Part shown: positions 25,219 to 33,264 of the stretch, piece after piece
How positions within the stretch are numbered: position 1 is the first letter of the stretch
Layout of the letters: every line of letters starts with the position of its first letter
DNA from: an uncultured Pelagibacteraceae bacterium
GTDB lineage: Bacteria > Pseudomonadota > Alphaproteobacteria > Pelagibacterales > Pelagibacteraceae
NCBI GenBank assembly: GCA_902519945.1
Contig: CABYLY010000001.1
Location: 96,579 to 160,578, forward strand
DNA length: 64,000 bases
Direction: 5' to 3'
Translations under genes and position numbers: made by a program
The notes under the pieces: generated by a model
What the model was told of the DNA's origin: nothing
The model's input: the letters and a program-made list of their open reading frames with translations, nothing else
Databases searched by the model: none

Positions 25219-26466
25219 ATGAAAAAACTATTAGCATCTGTTGTAAGCTTAATTTTATTATTCAGCGTAAGCGCTAAAGCTGAAGAAAAATTGACTATTG
25301 AAAAACAACTTGTAGGTATTGTTGGTGCCATTTCAGGTACTGTTAAAACTGAGACAAGAGAATTAAAAGCTGGTGATAAAATTTATCTTAACGAAACAAT
25401 TTATGCAGGTGCAGGTTCTGGAACACAAATTTTATTATTAGATCAATCTACATTTACTGTGGGTGAAGACTCAGAAGTAGTAATGGATACTTTTATATTC
25501 GACCCAGCTACTAACGATGGAAAAATTGTTGCAAGCGTAAAACAAGGTAGCTTAAAAGTAATATCAGGTTTAATTAGTAAAAAAGATCCTGATGCTTTAA
25601 CTGTAGAAGTTCCTGAAGGAACGTTAGGATCAAGAGGAACTGAATTTCAAACGGTTGTATCAAAAGGAAGAACAGACACTTTATTAATAGGTCCAGGGAA
25701 AAATAATACTTTAGGAATGAGACCAGGAGCAGTTTTAGTTGGAAATAAATTTGGCCAAACTCTTTTAGATAATCCTTACAGCATTACTTCAATGTCCAAA
25801 GGAAAAGCTCCAGGACAAGCGAAAAAAATTACAAAAAACCAATTAAAGAAATTTAATAAAAAGATGAAAGCACTGAGAGTTGCAAAACTTTCACCAGACT
25901 CGACTAAAGAGGAAAGAAAACAATTAAGAAAAAGTTTAAAAAAAGAACTTAAATCATTAGGTTTCGAAAAAGAAGAAATTAAAACAATTATCAAACAAAA
26001 TATTCAAAAAGATAAAGAGAAAAAAGTAGCTATTAAAGCTGAAAGAGCTGAAAAGAAAAAAGCTGCAAAAGCTAAGAAAAAAGCTAAAGCTGAAAAGAAA
26101 GCAGCTAAAAGAGATGAAGGCCAACCAGGAGTCAAAAAGAAAAAAGGTAAAAAGAAAAAAGCAACTAAGAAAAAAGCTACTAAGAAAAAAGCTACTAAGA
26201 AAAAAGCTACTAAGAAAAAAGCTACTAAGAAAAAAGCTACTAAGAAAAAACCGGCTAAGAAGAAAAAAGCTGTGAAGAAAAAACCAGCTAAGAAGAAAAA
26301 AGCTGTGAAGAAAAAACCAAAGCCTAAAAAGAAAAAAGTAGTTAAGAAAAAACCAAAGCCTAAAAAGAAAGTTAAGAAAAGAGTTGCTAAGAAGAAAAAA
26401 GTAGTCAAAAAAAGAAAAGCAGCTAAGAAGAAAAAAGCTAAAAAGAAAAGAAAGAAAAAGAAGTAA
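25219..26466 (+). CDS. Exported FecR-domain protein with lysine-rich repeat tail
   Basis: 415 residues. A signal peptide ends at SAKAEE. Residues 25-190 are a FecR-type domain (VGAISGTVKTETRELKAGD, FTVGEDSEVVMDTFIFD, VEVPEGTLGSRGTEFQTVV). From about residue 200 the protein becomes basic, and the last 110 residues are almost only Lys, Ala, Thr, Pro and Val in repeats such as KKKAT and PAKKKKAVKKK, like a histone H1 tail. A tail of this kind on an exported protein would bind anionic surfaces, LPS, peptidoglycan or DNA. FecR-domain proteins are commonly encoded next to CHASE2 receptors, as here, and may be the periplasmic ligand or partner. Confidence 0.85.
   Translation: MKKLLASVVSLILLFSVSAKAEEKLTIEKQLVGIVGAISGTVKTETRELKAGDKIYLNETIYAGAGSGTQILLLDQSTFTVGEDSEVVMDTFIFDPATNDGKIVASVKQGSLKVISGLISKKDPDALTVEVPEGTLGSRGTEFQTVVSKGRTDTLLIGPGKNNTLGMRPGAVLVGNKFGQTLLDNPYSITSMSKGKAPGQAKKITKNQLKKFNKKMKALRVAKLSPDSTKEERKQLRKSLKKELKSLGFEKEEIKTIIKQNIQKDKEKKVAIKAERAEKKKAAKAKKKAKAEKKAAKRDEGQPGVKKKKGKKKKATKKKATKKKATKKKATKKKATKKKATKKKPAKKKKAVKKKPAKKKKAVKKKPKPKKKKVVKKKPKPKKKVKKRVAKKKKVVKKRKAAKKKKAKKKRKKKK
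26161..26316 (+). repeat. Coding tandem repeats in the lysine-rich tail
   Basis: Six 15-bp units GCNACTAAGAAAAAA occupy 26161-26250, encoding ATKKK each. Two 33-bp units, starting CCGGCTAAGAAG or CCAGCTAAGAAG, follow at 26251-26316 and encode PAKKKKAVKKK. The units are multiples of three, so copy number can change by slippage without breaking the frame, which suggests a length-variable tail. Confidence 0.93.
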
Positions 26467-26528
26467 TCTAACTTTCTCCTTAAATAAGAAATATTTACTT
26501 TAACTCAATTAGTTATAGATTTACTTTT

Positions 26529-28592
26529 GTGAGAGTTTTTTTACAAAAATATTTTAATTACGTCGTATTCCTAATCTTACTTCTTATATTAATTTCATTA
26601 AAGATTATAAATCCCGCATTTATTAAATCAGTTTCATACTTAAGTTTCGATTTATATCAAAAAATATTTGCTGAAAAAAAAGACAGTGAGGTTGTAATTA
26701 TTGATATTGATGAAAAAAGTTTAGGAAAATTCGGACAGTTTCCATGGAACAGAAACGTCTTTGCAAAAATTCTAGATCAACTTAACACCTCAAATCCAAA
26801 AGCAGTTGGATTTGATATATTTTTCACTGAGAAAGATAAACAATCTCCTGATGAAATAATTAAGTCTTATAATCTAATTCCTGATGATGTTGCTGAGCTG
26901 CAAAAGTTAAAAGGACCTGACGATATTTTTTCCGAAAAATTAAAAGAGTCAAAATCAATAATTGCAGTTTTAGGTAGTAATGTTCCTTCACATTCAAATT
27001 ATGATAGAAAAGCTAAAGCCAGATTTTTATCTAAAGGAGGAGACCCTAAACAATTTACTTATTTATATCCTTATTCAATAGGATCTCTTGAAATATTAGA
27101 AAAAGATGTCAAAGGTTTGGGTTCGATTTCTTTTTTAGATCAATTAGATGGAATAATTAGATCTTTGCCACTGATTGTACAATTTAATAAAAAGTTATAC
27201 CCGACAATGGGATTAGAGATGATACGTGTTGGATCTAATCAAAAAAACATTTATGTAGAATTAAATGAAGTTGGTATCAAAAGGATAAGCGCAAGACCAT
27301 ACAAAATAGACTCAGATCCTAATGGAATCATTTGGATAAAATATAAAAGATCAGACAAGAAACAATATATATCTGCTGGAGATGTTTATGATGGGAAATT
27401 TCAATCAGATTTTTTTAAAGATAAATACGTTTTAATTGGTGCATCAGCACAGGGTTTGTTCGATCTTGTAAAGACACCATTAGGTCTTACAATTCCAGGA
27501 GTTGAAGTGCACGCTAATGTCATAGAAAATATTTTAGATCAATCATATTTAATAAGAAATCCAAATACTTATATTTTCGAATTATTGTTTTCTATTATAG
27601 TGGCATTATTAACATTTATACTTTCACAAAAAATTAAACCAAAATATAGTTTATCAATTTTCTTTGGAAATATTTTAGCAATTATTATTATAGGTTTTTC
27701 AATTTATAAATTTAAATCTGAATTAGTTGACATAAGTTATCCAATATTCATTGTAACTTTAACATTCTTGGCAGGTCTTTATTTCAGATTTATTGAAGAA
27801 AATAAAATTGCTCTTGCTAATTTACAAAAAGAGGCAAAATTACTAAAAGAAAGAGAACTAGCTGCAGGAGTTCAAAAAAGCTTATTTCCAGACATTTCTA
27901 AGTTTGAAAACTTTATTTTTGCAAAAAATGTTCCAGCAAGAGATGTCTCGGGAGATTATTTTGATGTAGTTAGATCAACACCTGAGGAATATTTTTTTAC
28001 ATTAGCTGATGTATCTGGAAAAGGAGTTAAAGCTGGTATGTATATGGCTAAAGCATCCTCAATATTTAGAACATTAACAAATTTAAAATTTCCATTAGAA
28101 AAAGTTGTATTTGGTGTGAATAATGAACTGGTTGAGGCTAAATTCAAAGGTATGTTCGTAACTGCTGTTTTTGGAAAATTAAACATTAAAACTGGAGAAC
28201 TCATTTTTATAAACGCAGGGCATGAAAGTATTTTAACTTTTGATCAAAATAAAAATTATGAATATATCAAATCAGAAATGCCACCAATTGGGATTGTTAA
28301 ATATTTTACAGAGTCGATGGTTAAATCAACTACTATGAACCTTAAAGAAAAGACATTTGTTGTTTATACTGACGGTGTAACCGAAGGGTATTTAAAAAAT
28401 GGTGAGGAATTAGGAGCTGAAGGAGTTCAAAAAATTATTGATAATATGCCTGAAGTGACACCAAAGAGTATTGTTGAGTCTATTGAAAAAGAGTTAAATT
28501 GGGGCGCTGAAAAATTAAGAGATGATATTACTTGTATGGCAATTAATATTAAAAATACTGAATTAATAAAGAAAAATATAAAAAAGTCATAA
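26529..28592 (+). CDS. CHASE2-domain SpoIIE/PP2C phosphatase
   Basis: 687 residues with a GTG start. One N-terminal membrane helix (YVVFLILLLILISLKI) precedes an extracytoplasmic CHASE2 domain at about 35-345 (VVIIDIDEKSLGKFGQFPWNR, AVGFDIFFTEKD, YVLIGASAQGLFD, TIPGVEVHANVIEN). Three membrane helices follow (350-420), then a coiled linker and a SpoIIE phosphatase at 445-675: SGDYFD (D476), ADVSGKGV (D494), KGMFVTA, NAGHES, YTDGVTE (D615) and DDITC (D666). The usual CHASE2 outputs are cyclases, kinases or diguanylate cyclases; a phosphatase output is less common. It would report an envelope signal to the STAS/kinase switch, and the FecR-domain protein 62 bp upstream is a candidate input. Confidence 0.93.
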   Translation: MRVFLQKYFNYVVFLILLLILISLKIINPAFIKSVSYLSFDLYQKIFAEKKDSEVVIIDIDEKSLGKFGQFPWNRNVFAKILDQLNTSNPKAVGFDIFFTEKDKQSPDEIIKSYNLIPDDVAELQKLKGPDDIFSEKLKESKSIIAVLGSNVPSHSNYDRKAKARFLSKGGDPKQFTYLYPYSIGSLEILEKDVKGLGSISFLDQLDGIIRSLPLIVQFNKKLYPTMGLEMIRVGSNQKNIYVELNEVGIKRISARPYKIDSDPNGIIWIKYKRSDKKQYISAGDVYDGKFQSDFFKDKYVLIGASAQGLFDLVKTPLGLTIPGVEVHANVIENILDQSYLIRNPNTYIFELLFSIIVALLTFILSQKIKPKYSLSIFFGNILAIIIIGFSIYKFKSELVDISYPIFIVTLTFLAGLYFRFIEENKIALANLQKEAKLLKERELAAGVQKSLFPDISKFENFIFAKNVPARDVSGDYFDVVRSTPEEYFFTLADVSGKGVKAGMYMAKASSIFRTLTNLKFPLEKVVFGVNNELVEAKFKGMFVTAVFGKLNIKTGELIFINAGHESILTFDQNKNYEYIKSEMPPIGIVKYFTESMVKSTTMNLKEKTFVVYTDGVTEGYLKNGEELGAEGVQKIIDNMPEVTPKSIVESIEKELNWGAEKLRDDITCMAINIKNTELIKKNIKKS

Positions 28593-28594
28593 AA

Positions 28595-30868
28595 ATGAAA
28601 GTAATAAATTTTACTTTTTTTGTTTTTTTATTTTTAATTATCACAGCCAAAGCTTCTGAATTAGAGGTAAAATGGAGAACAAATTTACTTGTTCCAAGAC
28701 CAGATTTAGCTTCAAGTGGAAGCCACGTATGTTTTGATGAACAAGGAACTCAAATAATTAAAGATGGAGCTGAAGATCCATCAGACGTTGCTTTTAGTAA
28801 TGATGGTTTAACTTATGTTATCGGTAATATAAGAAATGATGGTATAACCAATCGAATAATAGTTTATAAATTAACCAAACCTTTTGATTTAGACACTGTC
28901 AAAAATGATTGTTCACAGTTTCGTTTTAATCCTTGGAAAGATATGACCACTGAAACAAATGAAAGAGTAGAGTCTATAAGATTTAGCCGTGATGGTTCAA
29001 AGTTTTTCATTGTAAATGAAAATGGGGAAATATTTAGCTATGATCTTTCAACACCTTTTGATTTATCAACCCGGTCATATATTACTGAGTTAGATTTAAC
29101 TGGATCTAGAATATCAATAGAGTTTAGTGCTGATGGTATGCAACTATTTAAATTAGATGGAAAAAATCTAGATCCAACGATTGAAGTTTATGATTTGCCT
29201 GGTCCTTATGACACTTCTTCAGCTACATTAAATTATACGTTGGATTTAAATGATACAGAAATAGAAACACTTCAATCTCCTGCGCAAATGCAAGCTTTAG
29301 ATTTTGAATTTAATGATACTGGAAGTGCAATTTATATCTTGGCGCAAACAACAAGTCCTGGAAATGATACTGGTTTTAGTAAGTCTGCTATCTTCCAATA
29401 TAACACTGCAGCAAATTACGACATATCATCAGTTCAATTTAAAGGTCGATGGAATGTGGTGTTTGATCCAGATGATGCATTTTCTGGTATAGGAAAACCA
29501 TATGGTTTCGCATTTGGTGCTGCAGGAATGAAATTATTTGTGACGAATCATAGAGAGGATGCTTCTTCAGTTGATAGGACTAATGAATACAATTTAGAGT
29601 GTCCGTACGGTATTTATGAATGTACATCGGATGCGAGATCTAATTTAGGGTCCCAAGTAGAGCTAGCAAAACAAAATATAAGTTTAAATACATCAACGAT
29701 ATTTAAGAGATTTGAGTGGATTAAAAGAAACAGAAATAAAGAAAATCTTAATAATTTTTCTATAAATATTGATACAGATAATCGTTTATTATTATCTTTA
29801 AAAGATAATCTTCAAGCGTCTTTAAATAATAAAAAATCTCAAAGTGATGCAAAAAATAGAAGATCTGATTGGTCTTATTGGAACCATGCAGATATTTCCA
29901 TAGGAAGTTTTGATGCAACATTATTTGAAAAACCTAAACAAATTCGAACAAGAGGTCTCACTTTTGGTGCTGATAAAAAATATGGTGAAAATAAATATTT
30001 TGGTACAGCAGTAAGATATGGAAATAGCGGTGCAGATATTAAGTACTCCGCACAGGCTATAAATTTAGAATCTTTAACTTTAAATATTTATGGAACTATT
30101 CCTACAGATCAATATCGATATTCAAATGCTATCTTGGGATTGAGTATACTCAGATTTGATCAAATATTTTCAGGTAAAGTTACTGGTAAAAGAAATGGTA
30201 AACAAGCTTTTACTGCTTTAAATTTTAGGACTAAAAAAACTTATGGTAAGTTTAATTTTACTCCGTCTGGAAGATTTAACTACGGTATAACTAATCTTTC
30301 TCATTTTACTGATTTTATTTCTAAAGCAAAACGAGGAACAGATATCATTTATGATGAAAAAACTTTTGAAACTGGGGAAATTGCAGGTGGTTTTTTATTT
30401 GATATCAATGAAATAAAAGTTCCAGACGGAATTTTAAGACCTAATGGTGGATTTGAGATGATATTAGATATTTCACCAGATTTATCCTTTAATCATTCTA
30501 ATGTTGGTGGAACAAAAACAAATAAAGCTACAATTGAAAAGTATTCACATAAAAGATTAAAAGGAAATATAGGATTTGAAGCTATTTATGAAAATGGAAT
30601 TACTTTTTCCATTAATTACGAAAAAATAACACACAAAGACAGAGAACGATCTTACTCACATCAAGATACAATTTTGTTTAAGTTTGGTCGTATAAATAAA
30701 AATGACTCAGAGTTTGTGATGAATTTTAATCCAAACCAAAATAATAAAACTGAGTTAAGTTACACAAAAAGATTTAATAATTTTAACTTAAAAATGGACA
30801 CAAACTACAGTTTATTCAGCAAAATACCTGAATATGGTGCAAACTTACAAATTTCTGGAACTTTTTAG
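28595..30868 (+). CDS. Outer-membrane protein with propeller-like passenger and autotransporter-like barrel
   Basis: 757 residues beginning 2 nt after the CHASE2 gene. A signal peptide ends near AKASE. Residues 30-360 contain repeated propeller-like blades (DPSDVAFSNDGLTYVIGNI, ESIRFSRDGSKFFIVNENG, SIEFSADGMQLFKLDG, GFAFGAAGMKLFVTNHR). After a coiled linker the last 300 residues are strands with alternating polarity (LTFGADKKYGENKYFGTAVRY, FTPSGRFNYGITNLSHF, GGFEMILDISPDLSFNHS) ending in LQISGTF with a C-terminal Phe, the BAM signal of autotransporters. I read it as a type V-like surface protein with a beta-propeller passenger. The usual passenger is a beta-helix, so the combination is unusual. 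Confidence 0.75.
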   Translation: MKVINFTFFVFLFLIITAKASELEVKWRTNLLVPRPDLASSGSHVCFDEQGTQIIKDGAEDPSDVAFSNDGLTYVIGNIRNDGITNRIIVYKLTKPFDLDTVKNDCSQFRFNPWKDMTTETNERVESIRFSRDGSKFFIVNENGEIFSYDLSTPFDLSTRSYITELDLTGSRISIEFSADGMQLFKLDGKNLDPTIEVYDLPGPYDTSSATLNYTLDLNDTEIETLQSPAQMQALDFEFNDTGSAIYILAQTTSPGNDTGFSKSAIFQYNTAANYDISSVQFKGRWNVVFDPDDAFSGIGKPYGFAFGAAGMKLFVTNHREDASSVDRTNEYNLECPYGIYECTSDARSNLGSQVELAKQNISLNTSTIFKRFEWIKRNRNKENLNNFSINIDTDNRLLLSLKDNLQASLNNKKSQSDAKNRRSDWSYWNHADISIGSFDATLFEKPKQIRTRGLTFGADKKYGENKYFGTAVRYGNSGADIKYSAQAINLESLTLNIYGTIPTDQYRYSNAILGLSILRFDQIFSGKVTGKRNGKQAFTALNFRTKKTYGKFNFTPSGRFNYGITNLSHFTDFISKAKRGTDIIYDEKTFETGEIAGGFLFDINEIKVPDGILRPNGGFEMILDISPDLSFNHSNVGGTKTNKATIEKYSHKRLKGNIGFEAIYENGITFSINYEKITHKDRERSYSHQDTILFKFGRINKNDSEFVMNFNPNQNNKTELSYTKRFNNFNLKMDTNYSLFSKIPEYGANLQISGTF

Positions 30869-30959
30869 ACAATTTTTAATTTTATTTAGTCTTTAATTTA
30901 AGCTTATTAAATACATAAATTCACTATACACCCCCACTAAAATAAATTACTAATTCAAT

Positions 30960-31799
30960 ATGAAAAAAGTTTTAATAATTTTAATTTCATATTTTATGAT
31001 TTCGACGTCATACGCCGATGGTGTAGCTAAGCAAGTTTCAGATTATATAAACAACATTATTCCTGGTGAAGGTGATACTGAGGTTAGTATAGATATTAGA
31101 GAAAATTTTAAACCAGACTATAGTATTCTAGGAGTAAGAGAAATTGAAAAAACAGCTAATGGAAATTTTTTTACTCAATTTTCAATTTTTAATACTGAAA
31201 AAAATAACGATGAGAGAATTGTGGGAAACCTTGGATTTGGTAAAAGAATGTTAAATGATGATAAAACAATGATGACAGGATTTAATGCCTTCTTAGATTA
31301 TGATGATATTGGTAATGCAAGATCTAGTCTAGGTGTCGAGGCTAGAAATGCTGTGCTTGATTTTGGCTACAATTATTATATTGGAATTGATGATGGCACT
31401 GACGAAAAGGTTCTAGATGGATACGATCTAAGACTAGCATCTCAAATTCCATATATGCATTGGGCTGATATATTTGTAAATGCTTACGAATACGATGGCA
31501 GAGATAGAGATGATATTAAAGGAAGAAAATTAGGTTCAGAATTACTTTTAAACCCAAATTTGAATTTAGAGCTTGCATATGATGACAAAGATAAAGAGGG
31601 TCTAGAAGATGAATGGTATGCAAAAATAATATTGATACACCCTCCAAGAACTGGTCCATCTCTACAAGATGGTCTTTTTAGCAACACAGCCTGGAAAGAG
31701 GAAAAAGATATGTCTGGAGAGTTGTTAACAAAAGTTAAAAGAAACAACAAGATAATGGTTGAATTTAAAGGCAATGCAACAATTTCAAGGGCAGATTAA
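30960..31799 (+). CDS. Stand-alone inverse autotransporter (intimin/invasin-type) beta-barrel
   Basis: 279 residues. After a signal peptide (ending SYADG) the sequence follows the IAT_beta barrel of intimin and invasin: GNFFTQFSIFN, VGNLGFGKRMLNDDKTMMTG, FNAFLDYDDIGNARSSLGVE, ARNAVLDFGYNYYIGI, LDGYDLRLASQIPYMHWADI, LGSELLLNPNLNLELAYDDK. In intimins a long Ig-domain passenger follows the barrel; here only about 50 residues (HPPRTGPSLQD...) remain after the last strands. The barrel may secrete or anchor a partner, the next gene product being the obvious candidate, or be an outer-membrane protein in its own right. The family assignment is from conserved pattern and strand order. Confidence 0.82.
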   Translation: MKKVLIILISYFMISTSYADGVAKQVSDYINNIIPGEGDTEVSIDIRENFKPDYSILGVREIEKTANGNFFTQFSIFNTEKNNDERIVGNLGFGKRMLNDDKTMMTGFNAFLDYDDIGNARSSLGVEARNAVLDFGYNYYIGIDDGTDEKVLDGYDLRLASQIPYMHWADIFVNAYEYDGRDRDDIKGRKLGSELLLNPNLNLELAYDDKDKEGLEDEWYAKIILIHPPRTGPSLQDGLFSNTAWKEEKDMSGELLTKVKRNNKIMVEFKGNATISRAD

Positions 31800-31801
31800 A
31801 T

Positions 31802-32578
31802 ATGATTAGATTTATCAAAATTTTATTTTTAAATTTTTTAATTTCTGTAGCTTTAATGCTTCCATCATATGCAGTAACTGGAAATGCTGATCTTTATAAA
31901 GTTACAATGCGAAAACTTGAATTTTGTACAAACAGCACAGGTGTAGGGAGTTGTGATAATGCAGTTGTTGTAGGAAGTGGAGACAAACAAGTAGATATCA
32001 CATCTGTAGGTGCAGGCGCATCTGCTGCTGCTTATGGTGATCCAACACTACTTCCACTCGGTGTTACCTACACTCATATGAGAGTTACAATTGATAGAAA
32101 ATTTGTAATTAGAAATGACACTGCAATTGCTGCAGGTTCAACAGCTAATGCTTGCAGGACTGTTGCAACAACTGATACAATGTATGGATCAGCAAGTGAG
32201 TCATCTGGAAAGTACACACATAAACCTGTTGTCGCTAACAATCAAACAGCAGCAGATATGAATGTTTACCTTGTAAATGATCAATATACTCAGTGTACAG
32301 CTTTGACTTGTGCAGGAGTTGGTGGATTTAATCTTGATCAAAGCATTGAATATGATCAAGGGATTGGTTCTTCTAAACATCAAACACAACACGCAGATGG
32401 AAGTACAAGTGATGATCATGTTATGATTTATGAACTTGCAACACCGTATACAGTTTCTTTAATCGCACCTACAATAGATATTGCTTTTGGAACAAAAAAT
32501 GCCGTTGGTGCAAATGAAGCTAATAACCTATGTCAAATGTGGGCAGAGGAACCTATTGTAACAATAACAATTAAGTAA
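31802..32578 (+). CDS. Secreted protein of unknown function next to the IAT barrel
   Basis: 258 residues, 2 nt after the barrel gene and so translationally linked. A signal peptide (IRFIKILFLNFLISVALMLPSYA) precedes an Ala/Gly/Thr/Asp-rich mature protein with paired Cys (EFCTNSTGVGSCDN, ANACRT, QCTALTCAG, NLCQMW). The phrase VTGNADLYKVTMRKLEFC is at the start of the mature part. No domain is recognised. A surface or extracellular passenger for the barrel is a plausible inference. Confidence 0.7.
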   Translation: MIRFIKILFLNFLISVALMLPSYAVTGNADLYKVTMRKLEFCTNSTGVGSCDNAVVVGSGDKQVDITSVGAGASAAAYGDPTLLPLGVTYTHMRVTIDRKFVIRNDTAIAAGSTANACRTVATTDTMYGSASESSGKYTHKPVVANNQTAADMNVYLVNDQYTQCTALTCAGVGGFNLDQSIEYDQGIGSSKHQTQHADGSTSDDHVMIYELATPYTVSLIAPTIDIAFGTKNAVGANEANNLCQMWAEEPIVTITIK

Positions 32579-32581
32579 AAT

Positions 32582-32836
32582 TTATTTTAGTAATTCTTTA
32601 AGTTTATTTTCTTTTTCTAAAGTTCTGACTTCATCATAACCACCAATGTGTTGGTCATCAAAAAATATTTGTGGGATTGTTCTTTTTCCGTTAGCTTTAT
32701 TAATCATTTCGTCCATAGCTCCTTCAACTTTTGCAATATCTATTTCTGTGTAAGTTGCATTATTTCTAGTTAATAATCTTTTTGCCGCATCACAATAATT
32801 GCAAAATGGACCTGTATAAATTGTAATTTTTTTCAT
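32582..32836 (-). CDS. grxC: Glutaredoxin 3 (GrxC)
   Basis: 84 residues with the whole glutaredoxin fold. Active site CNYC (residues 12-15, a CPYC variant), the TVP-type cis-Pro in RTIPQIFF, and the glutathione-binding GGYDE near the C-terminus. Grx3 reduces protein disulfides and glutathione mixed disulfides in the cytoplasm. It is 10 nt downstream of the DUF2805-like gene on the same strand. Confidence 0.94.
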   Translation of the reverse strand: MKKITIYTGPFCNYCDAAKRLLTRNNATYTEIDIAKVEGAMDEMINKANGKRTIPQIFFDDQHIGGYDEVRTLEKENKLKELLK

Positions 32837-32846
32837 AAATTATTAA

Positions 32847-33143
32847 TTATAGATAATCTCCTTTTTTTAATTTACCAGATATTTGTTTTCTTGAATATTC
32901 AAATTTTTTTCTGTGTTTGATACTTTTTTCATGAACCCTTTTTCTCCATAATCTAAATGAGGATGGTTTAAGAGACCTTCGCATTATTTTAATAACATCA
33001 GATTCTCGGTAACCGGTTTTTTTTTCAATTTCTTCAAAAGTGATCCTATCTGCCCAGGCTGCCCAAATGACCCAATCTGGATCTTCAACATTTGGCTCTG
33101 GATTTTTGACTTTGGTGATTGGCCTGTGACCTTTTTTTTTCAT
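32847..33143 (-). CDS. DUF2805/TIGR03643-type protein
   Basis: 98 residues. Conserved block DPDWVIWAAWADRITFEEIEKKTGYRESDVIKIMRRSLKPSSFRLWRKRV is typical of the TIGR03643 family, a small helical, possibly nucleic-acid-binding group of unknown function; the GYRESDVIKIMRR part looks like a helix-turn-helix. Strongly basic C-terminus. The ATG at 33143 has an AAGGG Shine-Dalgarno. It precedes grxC in an apparent two-gene operon. Confidence 0.8.
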   Translation of the reverse strand: MKKKGHRPITKVKNPEPNVEDPDWVIWAAWADRITFEEIEKKTGYRESDVIKIMRRSLKPSSFRLWRKRVHEKSIKHRKKFEYSRKQISGKLKKGDYL

Positions 33144-33150
33144 AAATCCC

Positions 33151-33225
33151 TTATATTTGAAAAAAATTGATAATGCATTTTTTTTTAGATCTGATATATT
33201 GATTTGGATAGTCCTTCTTAGCCAT
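33151..33225 (-). CDS. Possible 24-residue upstream peptide
   Basis: A frame MAKKDYPNQYIRSKKKC... of 24 residues starts at an ATG with a GGGAG Shine-Dalgarno (6 nt spacing) and ends 7 nt before the DUF2805-like start. It contains an A9 run; losing one A would fuse it in frame with the downstream protein. It may be a leader peptide, a slippage-controlled N-terminal extension, or chance. Confidence 0.25.
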   Translation of the reverse strand: MAKKDYPNQYIRSKKKCIINFFQI

Positions 33226-33262
33226 CTTTAGCTCCCGGTTTTTAAGGACTATCTTTTTTTTT
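33207..33262 (+). terminator. Terminator-like hairpin directly upstream of a LysE exporter start
   Basis: GATAGTCCTT (33207-33216) pairs perfectly with AAGGACTATC (33244-33253), followed by nine T (33254-33262). The 27-nt loop contains further short pairings. The ATG of the LysE gene is only 2 nt after the T-run, and no gene is transcribed into it from the left, so this looks like a regulated leader (attenuator) or the end of a small RNA rather than an ordinary gene terminator. Confidence 0.75.
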
Positions 33263-33264
33263 AT

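Noticed and set aside
26004-26408. Phe/Leu-rich 134-residue membrane protein on the minus strand
   Set aside because: It is the antisense shadow of the lysine-rich tail (AAG/AAA read as CTT/TTT) and has no start signal.
33181-33262. SAM-II/SAM-V riboswitch, known in marine alphaproteobacteria
   Set aside because: The minus strand has GCTAAAG- and GCTAAGAAGG-like strings, but I cannot build the family pseudoknot, and the downstream genes are not methionine genes. Covariance-model search would decide.
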